A program made the position numbers and the translations under genes. DNA of 64,000 nucleotides from Kaistia dalseonensis (GTDB lineage Bacteria > Pseudomonadota > Alphaproteobacteria > Rhizobiales > Kaistiaceae), in the NCBI RefSeq assembly GCF_030814715.1, contig NZ_JAUSVO010000004.1, forward strand, positions 248,001 through 312,000, written 5' to 3'. A model generated the notes under the pieces. That model was not told the origin of the DNA, did not search any database, and was given only the letters and a program-made list of their open reading frames with translations. Below are positions 16,482 through 25,255 of this stretch, one piece after another. Position 1 is the stretch's first letter. Each line of letters begins with the position of its first letter.

Positions 16482-17159
16482 TCAGGCAGGCTTGGTCGCC
16501 ATCCAGATGATGTGCCGGGCGCCGCGGCCAGCGCCATTCGCCCGCACGGGGATTTCCTCGACCGCGAAGCCGGCGCGGCGCAGGCGCTGCGTGAAGGCGG
16601 CATCGGGCGCGGAGGACCATACGGCGAGTACGCCGCCAGGCTTCAGCGAAGCACGCGCGGCTGCAAGCCCATTCAGGTCATAGAGCGCATCATTGGCCTT
16701 GCGCGTCAGTCCGGCGGGACCGTTATCGACGTCGAGCAGGATCGCGTCATAGGCCTCGCGCGACGAGCGGATCAGCCGGCCGACATCGTTCTCCGCGATC
16801 GTGACGCGCGGGTCGTCCAGGCTGTCGCCGAAGATCTCGGCCATCGGGCCGCGTGCCCATCGCACCACCGCCGGAACCAGCTCCGCCACGGTGACCGCGG
16901 CGTCATCGCCGAGCGTCTCGAGCGCCGCGCGCAGCGTGAAGCCCATGCCGAGGCCGCCGATCAGCATCACCGGCCGCGCCCGGTCGGCGATGCGCGCGCA
17001 GGAAAGGGTCGCGAGCGCCTTCTCCGAGCCGCTCAGGCGGCTGTTCATCAGCTCGATCGGACCCAGCATGATGGAATATTCGCGGCCGCGCCGTTTCAGG
17101 CGGATCGCGCCGCCGCCATCGGGCATTTCGGCGACGTCGAGTTCTTCCCAGGGGATCAC
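16482..17159 (-). CDS. Spermidine-synthase-like (SpeE-fold) protein
   Basis: 225 residues from GTG 17159, where the family usually begins (MIPWEELD...); a longer frame from TTG 17252 adds 31 residues of low conservation. SAM-binding Rossmann features: motif I VMLIGGLGMGFTLRA and the acidic loop LLDVDNGPAGL; KPGGVLAVWSS near the C-terminus matches motif III. Aminopropyltransferase-fold proteins like this occur widely without proven polyamine activity, so a methyltransferase role is equally possible. Located 52 bases upstream of the DUF2161-like gene. Confidence 0.78.
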   Translation of the reverse strand: MIPWEELDVAEMPDGGGAIRLKRRGREYSIMLGPIELMNSRLSGSEKALATLSCARIADRARPVMLIGGLGMGFTLRAALETLGDDAAVTVAELVPAVVRWARGPMAEIFGDSLDDPRVTIAENDVGRLIRSSREAYDAILLDVDNGPAGLTRKANDALYDLNGLAAARASLKPGGVLAVWSSAPDAAFTQRLRRAGFAVEEIPVRANGAGRGARHIIWMATKPA

Positions 17160-17327
17160 GGATCGTTCTTCGGTGTTGGCCAGCGCATCGGGCGAGTCAT
17201 TTTGCGCCGACCATAACGCGCCTTCAATCGAGGGGCCACCGATGACGCGCAACAGACGCGCGCGGAGGAGGATCGGCGTTCGCAGGGCGTGTTCGCCCCT
17301 ATCGCACGCCGACCATTCTCGTCTTGA

Positions 17328-18416
17328 TCAGGCCAGCTCGATCGCGCGCTTCTCGTTGATCGACTGCTCGGCCGCCAGAACGATCCGCAGGCTGTTGACC
17401 GCGGCGTCCATCGATTCCGTCAGGTCGAGGTCTTCCTGGATGGCGCGCAGGAACAGCGCCTGCTCGCGGTCGCAGAGCTCCTGGTGGCCGGGCTCGTCTT
17501 CCATCGAGATCAGCTCGTCCTTGCGGACGAAGTTCTTGTCCGGTCCGACCTCGGCATAGTGCACCTTCAACGCGTCGGTCTTGGTGTGGCGGTCGATATC
17601 GGCCGAATCGGAGACTTCTTCGGTCGTGTCCTTGCCCGATTCGCTCTGTCCCGCGACGATGGAGACCGCGCCCTTCGGGCCGACCACGTCCTTCACGAAA
17701 TAGGCCATTTCGCTCATCATCGGGCCCCAACCCGCCTCGTACCAGCCGACGGAACCGTCATCGAAGGTGACGTGCAGATGGCCATAGTTCGGCTGTGCCG
17801 CCTCGGCCCAGAGCTTGGCGCCGATGCCATGGACGCGCACCGGCTTCGCGCCGGTCAGTTGGCACATGACGTCGACATAGTGAACGCCGCAGTCGACGAT
17901 CGGGATCAGCGAGTCGATCAGGTTCTTGTGCCAGGTCCAGGCCGGGCCGCTGCTCTGCTGGTTCAGGTTGAGCCGCATCACCAGTGGCTTGCCGAGGCCC
18001 TGTCCGAGCTCGATGAACTTCATCCAGGATGGGTGAACGCGGAGGATATAGCCGAGCACCAGCTTGCGGTTCTTTTCCCGAGCGAGTGCCACCACCGCTT
18101 CCGCATCCGCGATATTGGTGGCGATCGGCTTCTCCATGAAGACATGGGCGCCGGCATTCAGCGCCTTGATCGCATAGTGCGCGTGGGTGTCCGGATAGGA
18201 GTTGATCGAGACCGCGTCCGGCTTCGTTGCGGCCAGCGCCTCGTCGAAATCCTCATAGAGCGGATAGCCTGCAAGATAGTCCGGCAGCGTCTTCGACTTG
18301 ATCGTCCGGCTCATGATGCCGACGATTTCGAAGCCCGGATTACGGTGATAGGCGCTCGCATGCGAGGCGCCCATATTGCCGAGGCCAACGACGAGGACCT
18401 TGACTGTATCGGGCAT
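17328..18416 (-). CDS. Gfo/Idh/MocA-family NAD(P)-dependent oxidoreductase
   Basis: 362 residues; ATG 18416 follows AGGGAGGAACGC. N-terminal Rossmann domain with GLGNMGASHASAY (residues about 11-23) and the family signature HVFMEKPIATN containing the EKP nucleotide-binding lysine. The C-terminal alpha/beta domain has the DCGVHYVDVMCQLTG helix with the conserved D/H pair (general acid region). Family members oxidise or reduce sugars, inositols and related polyols. It is separated from the importer upstream by a palindromic repeat, so probably a single-gene unit; substrate unknown. Confidence 0.88.
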   Translation of the reverse strand: MPDTVKVLVVGLGNMGASHASAYHRNPGFEIVGIMSRTIKSKTLPDYLAGYPLYEDFDEALAATKPDAVSINSYPDTHAHYAIKALNAGAHVFMEKPIATNIADAEAVVALAREKNRKLVLGYILRVHPSWMKFIELGQGLGKPLVMRLNLNQQSSGPAWTWHKNLIDSLIPIVDCGVHYVDVMCQLTGAKPVRVHGIGAKLWAEAAQPNYGHLHVTFDDGSVGWYEAGWGPMMSEMAYFVKDVVGPKGAVSIVAGQSESGKDTTEEVSDSADIDRHTKTDALKVHYAEVGPDKNFVRKDELISMEDEPGHQELCDREQALFLRAIQEDLDLTESMDAAVNSLRIVLAAEQSINEKRAIELA

Positions 18417-18485
18417 GCGTTCCTCCCTGAGTGGCTGTTCGAAAACCCACTCGACAATTGATCAAGCCGATCATCCTCACCCCCC

Positions 18486-18572
18486 GCCGTCATCCCGGGC
18501 TTGACCCGGGATCCATCAAGGCCTGAGACGCTTCAGGCCTTGATGGATCCCCGCTTTCGCGGGGATGACGGC
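18486..18572. repeat. Cloverleaf-like intergenic palindromic element
   Basis: Nested inverted repeats: outer arms GCCGTCATCCC (18486-18496) and GGGATGACGGC (18562-18572); a central perfect 19-bp stem (18508-18526 with 18533-18551, loop GACGCT); and side stems CCCGGG-CTTGA-CCCGGG (18494-18510) and CCCCGC-TTTC-GCGGGG (18549-18564) that compete with the other pairings. The outer and side arms resemble the abundant ATCCCGGG..GACCCGGGATCC intergenic repeats of Alphaproteobacteria (family knowledge). It lies between two minus-strand genes and may act as an RNA processing or termination element. Confidence 0.75.
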
Positions 18573-18620
18573 AGAGTTTTGCGGATGACGGCGGAGTTTG
18601 GACCGGCGGTCCAGCAAGAA

Positions 18621-19775
18621 CTACTTGATAGCCTGGTCGAACATGTGCGCCTTGATGGTCTCGACATCGACCTTGGCGAAGGCATCCGTCAGCTTGTAGC
18701 CGTCGGCGTCCGCCTTGACCTTGGCCTTGTCGAAATCATTCGCACCGCTGATCAGCTCGTTGGTGCAGACGTCCTCGGCCTTCACTGGCGAGGTGATCTG
18801 GCCGAGCTTCAGCGTGACGTCGAAGAAGGCCTGCCAGCTCGCCATGTCGTGCCAGCCCCAGCCGCCGCGCTTGGCCATGTCGCCACGGAAGACGTTGATC
18901 TGCTCCAGGATCGAGGTAGTGCCGAGCTCCGGGCCAAGATTGGTCGCAAGCGTCGGAAACTGCTCGAACACGGCCTCGACCGCGGCGCGCGGGTTCTGGT
19001 AGCCGAATTCGAGGCCCATCGCCCAGGCCTTCAGGTATTTCTCCAGGAAGACCTTCTTGTCCGGGTCTTCGAGATCGGCTGCGCGGATCACGAAGGTGTT
19101 GGCCGGCAGCGGCGAATGCTGGACGCCGAGCCAATATTCGAAGTCGAGCCCCTTGGCGATCCATTCGGCGCGCAGGCCCTCCCAGGAGAGCGCGGCGTCG
19201 CCCTGGCCCGCCTGCAACGCGGTCGCCCAGGTCGGCCAGCCGGCCTCGACATATTTGACCTTCGTCACGTCGACGCCTTGCACGGCGAGCATCGGATCGA
19301 CGATCGACTGCCAGGCGGCGGAGCCGAGCAGGATGGTCTTGCCTTCGAGTTTCTTCAGATCGTTCGAGCCTTCTCCCTTGCGGAAGGCGATCGAGAACGT
19401 GTCGAGCGCGCCCATGTGGAACACGCTCTTCAGCTTCATGCCGTTCTGCAGCGCGAAGGAGAACACGCCGGGCGAAGGGAAGCCCATATCGGCCTGGCCG
19501 ACGTCGACGAACTTGACCGTCGCCGTGCCGTCGGACGGGCCGGGCTGCATGTCCGTGTTGAGGCCATCGAAATAGCCCATCTTCTTGCCCGCCCAATAGG
19601 GGAAGTCATCCAGCACTTCGAGCGTGCCGCGGGGCGAGATCCAGGTGAATTTCTCGTAGGGCGTGGCATAGGCCCGGCCCGCAGCGCCCAGCGTCGTCGC
19701 AGAAACAACGCCGGCGGCCGAAACCTGGAGGAAGATGCGGCGGGTCATGCCGCCGGGAAGGGAAGGCTTGGTCAT
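18621..19775 (-). CDS. NitT/TauT-type ABC transporter substrate-binding protein
   Basis: 384 residues of the SsuA/ThiY/THI5-like periplasmic binding family. The N-terminus carries twin arginines before a hydrophobic stretch (TRRIFLQVSAAGVVSATTLG), suggesting Tat export. Family features: WISPRGTLEVLDDFPYWAGK, DVGQADMGFPSPG and LKKLEGKTILLGSAAW. Family ligands include sulfonates, nitrate, pyrimidines and aromatic acids; the ligand here is unknown. Last gene of the minus-strand importer operon; the permease begins 78 bases upstream. Confidence 0.88.
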   Translation of the reverse strand: MTKPSLPGGMTRRIFLQVSAAGVVSATTLGAAGRAYATPYEKFTWISPRGTLEVLDDFPYWAGKKMGYFDGLNTDMQPGPSDGTATVKFVDVGQADMGFPSPGVFSFALQNGMKLKSVFHMGALDTFSIAFRKGEGSNDLKKLEGKTILLGSAAWQSIVDPMLAVQGVDVTKVKYVEAGWPTWATALQAGQGDAALSWEGLRAEWIAKGLDFEYWLGVQHSPLPANTFVIRAADLEDPDKKVFLEKYLKAWAMGLEFGYQNPRAAVEAVFEQFPTLATNLGPELGTTSILEQINVFRGDMAKRGGWGWHDMASWQAFFDVTLKLGQITSPVKAEDVCTNELISGANDFDKAKVKADADGYKLTDAFAKVDVETIKAHMFDQAIK

Positions 19776-19853
19776 GGAATACCCCGGTTGGTGTTGCGCT
19801 TCTTGGTGTCCCTGCAGTACCGCCAGCCGGTTTCCGGTCAGGCGGGTCGTTCG

Positions 19854-20699
19854 TCAGGCCTCCCAGCTCGCCCACTTCTTCCCGATCAGGAAGAAGAGCA
19901 CGTAGATGAGGATGCCGAGAATGGAGAGGATCAGCACGACCGCGAAGAATTGCGGCATCTGGATCATCGAGGAATAGGAGGTGAGGCGGTTGCCGAGGCC
20001 GAAGCCGCCGCCGACCATTTCGGCGCCGACGGCGGTCAGCAGCCCGAAGATCGAGCCAATCATCAGCCCGACCAGGATCATCGGCAGCGCCATCGGCGCG
20101 CGGATCTTCCAGAAGATCTGGATGGTCGAGGCGCCATAGGAACGCGCGAGCGCGATCTTGCCGGGATCGACCCGGCGGAAGCCGGTGGCGGCATTGATCA
20201 TCACCATCGGGCCGGCGGCGAGCGCGACCGCAATGATGCGCGGCGTATAGCCGAAGCCGAAGCGCAGGATCAGCAGCGGCACCAGCGCGAGCATCGGCGT
20301 GGTGACGAGCAGCAGGATATAGGGCGTCACCACCTTCTCGACGAAGGGAAACTGCGTGATCACGGCGGCCATGACCAGCCCGACCACGGCGCCGATCGCA
20401 AAGCCCGACAGCAGTTCGACGAGCGTATATCCCAGATGCGGCAGGATCAGGTGGAAGTCGCTGATCAGCGCCAGGCCGATCTGGCTTGGCTTGGGCAGCA
20501 CATATTGCGGCACGGCGAACACGTTGAGCAGGATTTCCGTGCCGCCGATGATCACGACGGCGACGAGGATGATCGCCAGCACCTCGGCCATCGACTTGAT
20601 GCCGGGGCCGGAGGCGAAGGCCGAGAGATTGGTGATGCCGACATCCTGGCCATCGCCGGATTTCGTCTTGAACTCGGGAATGGCGTCGATATCGCTCAC
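19854..20699 (-). CDS. NitT/TauT-type ABC transporter permease
   Basis: 281 residues from GTG 20699; GAGG about 5 bases upstream, overlapping the stop of the ATPase gene. A longer open frame upstream lies within the ATPase gene and is rejected. Six predicted membrane segments (for example VLAIILVAVVIIGGTEILL and FAVVLILSILGILIYVLFF), with the SsuC-like ATPase-contact loop around RSYGASTIQIFWKIRAPMAL. Middle gene of ATPase-permease-binding protein. Confidence 0.9.
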   Translation of the reverse strand: MSDIDAIPEFKTKSGDGQDVGITNLSAFASGPGIKSMAEVLAIILVAVVIIGGTEILLNVFAVPQYVLPKPSQIGLALISDFHLILPHLGYTLVELLSGFAIGAVVGLVMAAVITQFPFVEKVVTPYILLLVTTPMLALVPLLILRFGFGYTPRIIAVALAAGPMVMINAATGFRRVDPGKIALARSYGASTIQIFWKIRAPMALPMILVGLMIGSIFGLLTAVGAEMVGGGFGLGNRLTSYSSMIQMPQFFAVVLILSILGILIYVLFFLIGKKWASWEA

Positions 20700-20706
20700 G
20701 CTCGCC

Positions 20707-21528
20707 TCACTTTGCGGCCTGGAAAACGGGGGCGGATGGGGTGCTGAAGCGGCTCTTCTGGTCGCCGACGATCTCGCGCTTGATCGCATTGGTGAGGTCG
20801 AAGACCTCCTTGGTCGCCATGATGTCGAGCGAGCGGGGCCGTGGAAACGGCACGGGATAGATGTTCGCGACGCGGCCCGGCCGCGCGCTCATCACGACGA
20901 CCCGGTCGGACATGAAGATCGCTTCCTCGATCGAATGGGTGATCAGCACGATCGTGGTCGGTCGATCGAGCCAGATCTGCTCGACAAGGCGGTTCATCTC
21001 TTCGCGGGTGAAGCTGTCGAGCGCGCCGAACGGCTCGTCCATCAGCAGCACCGAGGGCTTGAACGAGAGCGCCCGTACGAGCGCCGCGCGCTGGCGCATG
21101 CCGCCTGATAGCTCGCGCGGGAAGCGGGCGCCAAAGCCTTCGAGCCCGACCATCTGGAGCAGTTCGTCGATCCAGACGCGGTCCGGCTTCGTTCCCTTGA
21201 TCTCGAAGGGGAAATTGATGTTGGCGTCCAGATTGCGCCAGGGAAGCAGGTTCGCCTCCTGGAACACCATGCTGATCTCGGGGTTCGGGCCCTTGACCGG
21301 CTTGCCATCCAGCAACACCTCGCCTGCGGTCAGGCCATGCAGGCCGGACATCGACCAGAGGAGAGTGGTCTTGCCGCAGCCCGACGGACCCACGATCGAC
21401 ACGATCTCGCCCGGCGCGACATCGAGACTGCAGCGATCGATGGCCAGAAGGTCGCCTGAGCCGGTCGAATAGACCTTGGTGGCGCCGCGCACCCTGAGCT
21501 TCGGTTGGACTGAGCTTTGAGCGTTCAT
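20707..21528 (-). CDS. NitT/TauT-type ABC transporter ATP-binding protein
   Basis: 273 residues from ATG 21528 with GAGGGG just upstream; a start at 21585 would add 19 unconserved residues. SsuB/TauB-type ATPase: Walker A GPSGCGKTT, Q-loop MVFQEANLLPWRNL, signature LSGGMRQRAALVRAL, Walker B VLLMDEPFGALD, switch VLITHSIEEAI. First gene of the importer operon; the 311-base gap to the divergent RpiR regulator must hold both promoters. RpiR control is possible but untested. Confidence 0.92.
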   Translation of the reverse strand: MNAQSSVQPKLRVRGATKVYSTGSGDLLAIDRCSLDVAPGEIVSIVGPSGCGKTTLLWSMSGLHGLTAGEVLLDGKPVKGPNPEISMVFQEANLLPWRNLDANINFPFEIKGTKPDRVWIDELLQMVGLEGFGARFPRELSGGMRQRAALVRALSFKPSVLLMDEPFGALDSFTREEMNRLVEQIWLDRPTTIVLITHSIEEAIFMSDRVVVMSARPGRVANIYPVPFPRPRSLDIMATKEVFDLTNAIKREIVGDQKSRFSTPSAPVFQAAK

Positions 21529-21839
21529 AACCCCTCGCGCCTGGTCTCTCGCCGCCGTCCGTCCGGGGTCGGAACATGCCTGCACCCATACGGAAGGTCA
21601 GTCTGTAACTATCCTACCTAGCGAGTCAAGCGGCCCTGCCCAGCCTTTCGGCGCTGGCTGGAATTGACCGATTAGTCAGCATCTTGCATCTTGTCAGGCG
21701 TGTGACTTTCCTACATTCTGCCCAGTGAGGATGCAGCAATCAGGGTTTGCATGACCTTCCGGGTGCACGTGTTTTCCTGGACGCGGGACAGATCGAGCAT
21801 GGTCAATAACCAGTCGGACCGCATGCCGGGGAGGCTCGC

Positions 21840-22769
21840 TTGACCGAGATCGCGACCGATCGTTCGAGCGAGTTCGGCTATGACAAGCCGATCCCCGACA
21901 TCATTTCCCAGATCAAGGACAGCTATGCCGAACTCCGCCCGGCCGAGCGGCGGGTCGCAGACATCGTGCTCGCCGATGTCGCCTTCGCCGTCGATGCCAG
22001 CAATGCCGAGATTGCGCGCAGCGCCGATGTGAGCGAGCCGACCGTGACGCGTTTCTGCCGCGCGATCGGGTGCGAGGGCGTGCGCGATTTCAAGCTCAAG
22101 CTCGCCCAGTCCGTGGTGGTGGGCCGGCTCTATCTGATGCCGGGCGGGGGCGCGCCGGAGCCGACGGAAGACGGCTCGCCGATGTGGAATGCCGTCTTCG
22201 GCGAGGCCCGGAACGCGCTCAATATCGTCGAGCGGCAGATCGATCCGGCCGAAGTGGTCAAGGCGGCCGAACTCATCGCCTCGGCGCACCAGATCGCCGT
22301 GTTCGGCCTCGGCGGCAGTTCCTCGGCGCTGGCGCAGGAGACGCAGTACCGGCTCTTCCGCTATGGCGTCGTCGTCTCCGCCCATTCCGACCCCTATGTC
22401 ATGCGCATGACTGCTTCGACGCTGAAGCCCAACGATCTGGTCATCGCCATTTCGGCCACCGGTCGCACCCGCGAAGTGGTCGAGGCGGTGGAACTGGCGC
22501 GGCACTATCGCGCCAAGACCATCTGCATCACAGCGCCGGAGACGGATCTCTCGCGGGTCTGCGACGTGAAGCTGACGGTCGATATCCCGGAATTCCCCGA
22601 TACGATGAAGCCGACCGCGTCGCGCTTTGCCTTCCTCGCTATCATCGACCTGATCTCTGCCGCCGCGGGCTACCGGCTCGATGCCTCGGCGCGCGAGACG
22701 CTGCGTCGGATCAAATACACCGTGCTGTCGCATCGCGGCGGCAAGGAACTCGAGCCGCTCGGCGATTGA
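21840..22769 (+). CDS. MurR/RpiR-family transcriptional regulator
   Basis: 309 residues from TTG 21840 (GGGGAGG five bases upstream). N-terminal HTH_6 domain (about residues 20-95: AERRVADIVLADVAF, SEPTVTRFCRAIGCEGVRDF) and C-terminal SIS sugar-phosphate-binding domain (about 130-270: HQIAVFGLGGSSSALAQET, VIAISATGRTREVVE). Such regulators sense sugar phosphates or related phosphorylated metabolites. Divergent from the NitT/TauT operon and 78 bases upstream of the flavin monooxygenase; either may be a target. Confidence 0.9.
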   Translation: MTEIATDRSSEFGYDKPIPDIISQIKDSYAELRPAERRVADIVLADVAFAVDASNAEIARSADVSEPTVTRFCRAIGCEGVRDFKLKLAQSVVVGRLYLMPGGGAPEPTEDGSPMWNAVFGEARNALNIVERQIDPAEVVKAAELIASAHQIAVFGLGGSSSALAQETQYRLFRYGVVVSAHSDPYVMRMTASTLKPNDLVIAISATGRTREVVEAVELARHYRAKTICITAPETDLSRVCDVKLTVDIPEFPDTMKPTASRFAFLAIIDLISAAAGYRLDASARETLRRIKYTVLSHRGGKELEPLGD

Positions 22770-22847
22770 GCGCCGGTTCGGCCGCGCAGAACTTCGTTTT
22801 GAAAGGTGGCGTCACCAGACCGCCCGTTTGATCGCAGGGACTGATCA

Positions 22848-24626
22848 ATGCTCGACAGCGCTCCGCCGACCGACATCTCGGCCTGGTTCGACAGCTTTGC
22901 ACGCCATCTCGCCGCCCGGGACATCGACGGATTGCTCGAACTGTTCACCGAGGATTGCTATTGGCGCGATATCGTTGCCTTCACATGGAATGTGAAGACA
23001 TTGGAGGGCAAGCCGGCGATCCGCGCCATGCTCGAAGCGACGCTGGTCTCGACGACGCCCTCGGCCTTCACCATCACCAACACGACGCAGCGGAGTGGCG
23101 TGCTGGAGGCGTGGTTCGATTTTGAAACCGGGGTCGGTCGCGGGCAGGGGATCGCGCGCTTCGATGATGGCCGTTGCCGCACCATCCTGACCACCCTCCA
23201 GGCCTTGAAGGGTCATGAGGAGGCGATCGGCGCATCGCGTCCCCTGGGCGTGCGCCACGGCGCCGACCGCAACCGCCGCACATGGACCGAGCGCCGCGCC
23301 GCCGAGGAGGCCGAACTCGGTTCGACCCGCCAGCCCTATTGCCTGATCATCGGCGGCGGGCAGGGCGGCATCATGCTCGGTGCCCGGCTGAAGCAACTGG
23401 GCGTTCCCGCGATCATCGTCGAGAGGAACGCCAAGGCCGGCGATTCATGGCGCAACCGCTATCGCTCGCTCGTGCTGCATGATCCCGTCTGGTACGACCA
23501 TCTGCCCTATATTCCGTTCCCTCCACACTGGCCGGTCTTCACGCCCAAGGACAAGATGGGCGACTGGCTGGAGAGCTACGTCAAGCTGATGGAGCTCAAC
23601 TACTGGACCGGCACCGAGGCTGTCAGCGCGCGCTACGACGCGGCCGAGAGGCGCTGGACCGTCGAACTCCTGCGCGACGGCGAACCGGTGACGCTGAAGC
23701 CCGCCCAACTGATCTTCGCGACCGGCGCCTATGGCCCGCCGCGTTTCATCGACCTGCCGGGAGCCGGCGACTTCGAAGGGCAGATCCTGCATTCGAGCCA
23801 GTATTCGGATGGGAGCCGATACAAGGGCAAGCGCGTCGTCGTCATCGGTGCGGCGAGTTCCGGTCATGATATCTGCGTCGATCTCTGGGAGGCCGGTGCC
23901 GACGTCACCATGGTTCAGCGTTCGCCGACCACGGTCGTGCGCTCCGAAACGCTGATGGACCTCGCCTTCGATATCTACTCCGAAGCCGCGGTCGAAGCAG
24001 GCATCGATGTCGACAAGGCCGACCTGATCGCTGCCGCGACCCCCTTCGCGCTGCAGCCGCCGGCGCAGCGCGCGCTCTATGAAAAGATCCGCGCCCGCGA
24101 CGCGGATTTCTACCGGCGCCTCGAAGCCTCGGGATTCCTGCTCGATTTCGGCGAGGACGAGACCGGGCTGATGATGAAGGCCTATCGGACCGGCTCGGGC
24201 TATTATGTCGATGTCGGCGCCTCGGAGCTGATCATATCTGGCGAGATCAAGGTCAAGGCCGGCGTGCCGATCGAGCGGCTGACGCCGGCCGGCATCCGCT
24301 TCGCCGACGGCACTGAAATTCCGGCCGACGTCATCATCCAGTCGACGGGTTTCCAGTCGATGCACGAGATGGTGGCGAAGATCGTCGACCGCGAGACGGC
24401 GGATGCGGTCGGCCCATGTTGGGGCCTCGGCTCCGGCATGCGGGGCGATCCCGGCCCCTGGCACGGCGAGCTCCGCAACATGTACAAGCCGACGGCGCAG
24501 GAGGCGCTCTGGTTCCAGGGCGGCAATCTCGCTTTGTCGCGCTTCTTCTCGAAGTTCCTGGCCCTGCAATTGAAGGCCCGCTACGAGGGGCTCGACACGC
24601 CAGTCTATAGCCCACCGCTGCAATGA
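22848..24626 (+). CDS. Flavin-containing monooxygenase with N-terminal NTF2/SnoaL-like domain
   Basis: 592 residues. Residues 1-135 look like an NTF2/SnoaL fold (WFDSFARHLAARDIDGLLELF, then EDCYWRDIVAFTWNVKTLEG). Residues about 160-585 are an FAD/NADPH monooxygenase: FAD site LIIGGGQGGIMLGARL, NADPH site VVVIGAASSGHDICVDL, and a late ATG-like QSTGFQSM. Similar fused proteins act on ketones, amines or aromatic compounds; substrate unknown. Probably co-transcribed with the RpiR gene. Ends at a convergent terminator. Confidence 0.85.
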   Translation: MLDSAPPTDISAWFDSFARHLAARDIDGLLELFTEDCYWRDIVAFTWNVKTLEGKPAIRAMLEATLVSTTPSAFTITNTTQRSGVLEAWFDFETGVGRGQGIARFDDGRCRTILTTLQALKGHEEAIGASRPLGVRHGADRNRRTWTERRAAEEAELGSTRQPYCLIIGGGQGGIMLGARLKQLGVPAIIVERNAKAGDSWRNRYRSLVLHDPVWYDHLPYIPFPPHWPVFTPKDKMGDWLESYVKLMELNYWTGTEAVSARYDAAERRWTVELLRDGEPVTLKPAQLIFATGAYGPPRFIDLPGAGDFEGQILHSSQYSDGSRYKGKRVVVIGAASSGHDICVDLWEAGADVTMVQRSPTTVVRSETLMDLAFDIYSEAAVEAGIDVDKADLIAAATPFALQPPAQRALYEKIRARDADFYRRLEASGFLLDFGEDETGLMMKAYRTGSGYYVDVGASELIISGEIKVKAGVPIERLTPAGIRFADGTEIPADVIIQSTGFQSMHEMVAKIVDRETADAVGPCWGLGSGMRGDPGPWHGELRNMYKPTAQEALWFQGGNLALSRFFSKFLALQLKARYEGLDTPVYSPPLQ

Positions 24627-24630
24627 TCCT

Positions 24631-24654
24631 TCACCCCCGGCTGGCCGGGCGTGA
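24631..24654. terminator. Hairpin between convergent genes
   Basis: TCAC-C-CCCGGC then TG then GCCGGG-C-GTGA: a 6-bp GC stem extended by a 4-bp outer stem across one mismatch. It occupies almost the whole 35-base gap between the monooxygenase and the TetR gene, so it probably terminates both. Confidence 0.6.
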
Positions 24655-24661
24655 TCGGCGG

Positions 24662-25219
24662 TCAGGCGTGGTCCGGTGATGGGCCGCGGCCGACCCGCGC
24701 GCGTTGGCCCTCGACCGGATCGGGCTGGAAGAGGGAGATGTCGAGCAGCCTCAGCCCGAGAATGCCGAAGAGCAATATCAGCCCGTCATTCATCAGTGCG
24801 CGCGGAACGCCGGCGGTTATCTGTCTTTGCGCCATGTCGGCCAGCCGGGCACGGTAGGCCTGGCGGACCTCGACATTGCTCATCGCGACCAGCGCGACCG
24901 CATGGGGCGATTGTGGCATGCCTTCCAGCTGCTGCTGGCATGCCACGGGGCGCAGATTCCTGGTCTTGCGCAGCGTCGCCTGCAGATCGACCATCATGTG
25001 CTCGATCTCGGCGATCGAGCGGTCGATCAGGGCGTCGACGAGGTTTTCCTTCGACGGAAAGTGATACAGCACACCGCCCTTGCTGCGACCGGCTTCATGG
25101 GCGACGGCATCGATCGTGAGGGCAGCACTGCCGTGCTTGCCGATCACGGCCTCTGCCGCCGCCAGAATGTCTGCGCGGCTGTTGGTCCGCCGCGCACAGG
25201 CCATGGTGAGGTTGGGCAT
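24662..25219 (-). CDS. TetR/AcrR-family regulator, co-oriented with the RND pump
   Basis: 185 residues; ATG 25219 (an internal ATG at residue 6 is possible). N-terminal TetR helix-turn-helix: RADILAAAEAVIGKHGSAAL, TIDAVAHEAGRSKGGVLYHF, PSKENLVDALI. The C-terminal part is a ligand domain of the short class. It begins 36 bases after the RND pump stop on the same strand, so it is likely to be read from the pump transcript. It may regulate the pump or another target; no operator can be assigned. Confidence 0.88.
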   Translation of the reverse strand: MPNLTMACARRTNSRADILAAAEAVIGKHGSAALTIDAVAHEAGRSKGGVLYHFPSKENLVDALIDRSIAEIEHMMVDLQATLRKTRNLRPVACQQQLEGMPQSPHAVALVAMSNVEVRQAYRARLADMAQRQITAGVPRALMNDGLILLFGILGLRLLDISLFQPDPVEGQRARVGRGPSPDHA

Positions 25220-25255
25220 TCACGTCGTCACAGCGCTACCGACAAGCCATCATCG

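Noticed and set aside
15731-16620. Longer start for the DUF2161-like protein using ATG 16603
   Set aside because: That extension overlaps the conserved 3' coding part of the spermidine-synthase-like gene in another frame and encodes unconserved Arg/Pro/Ser-rich sequence.
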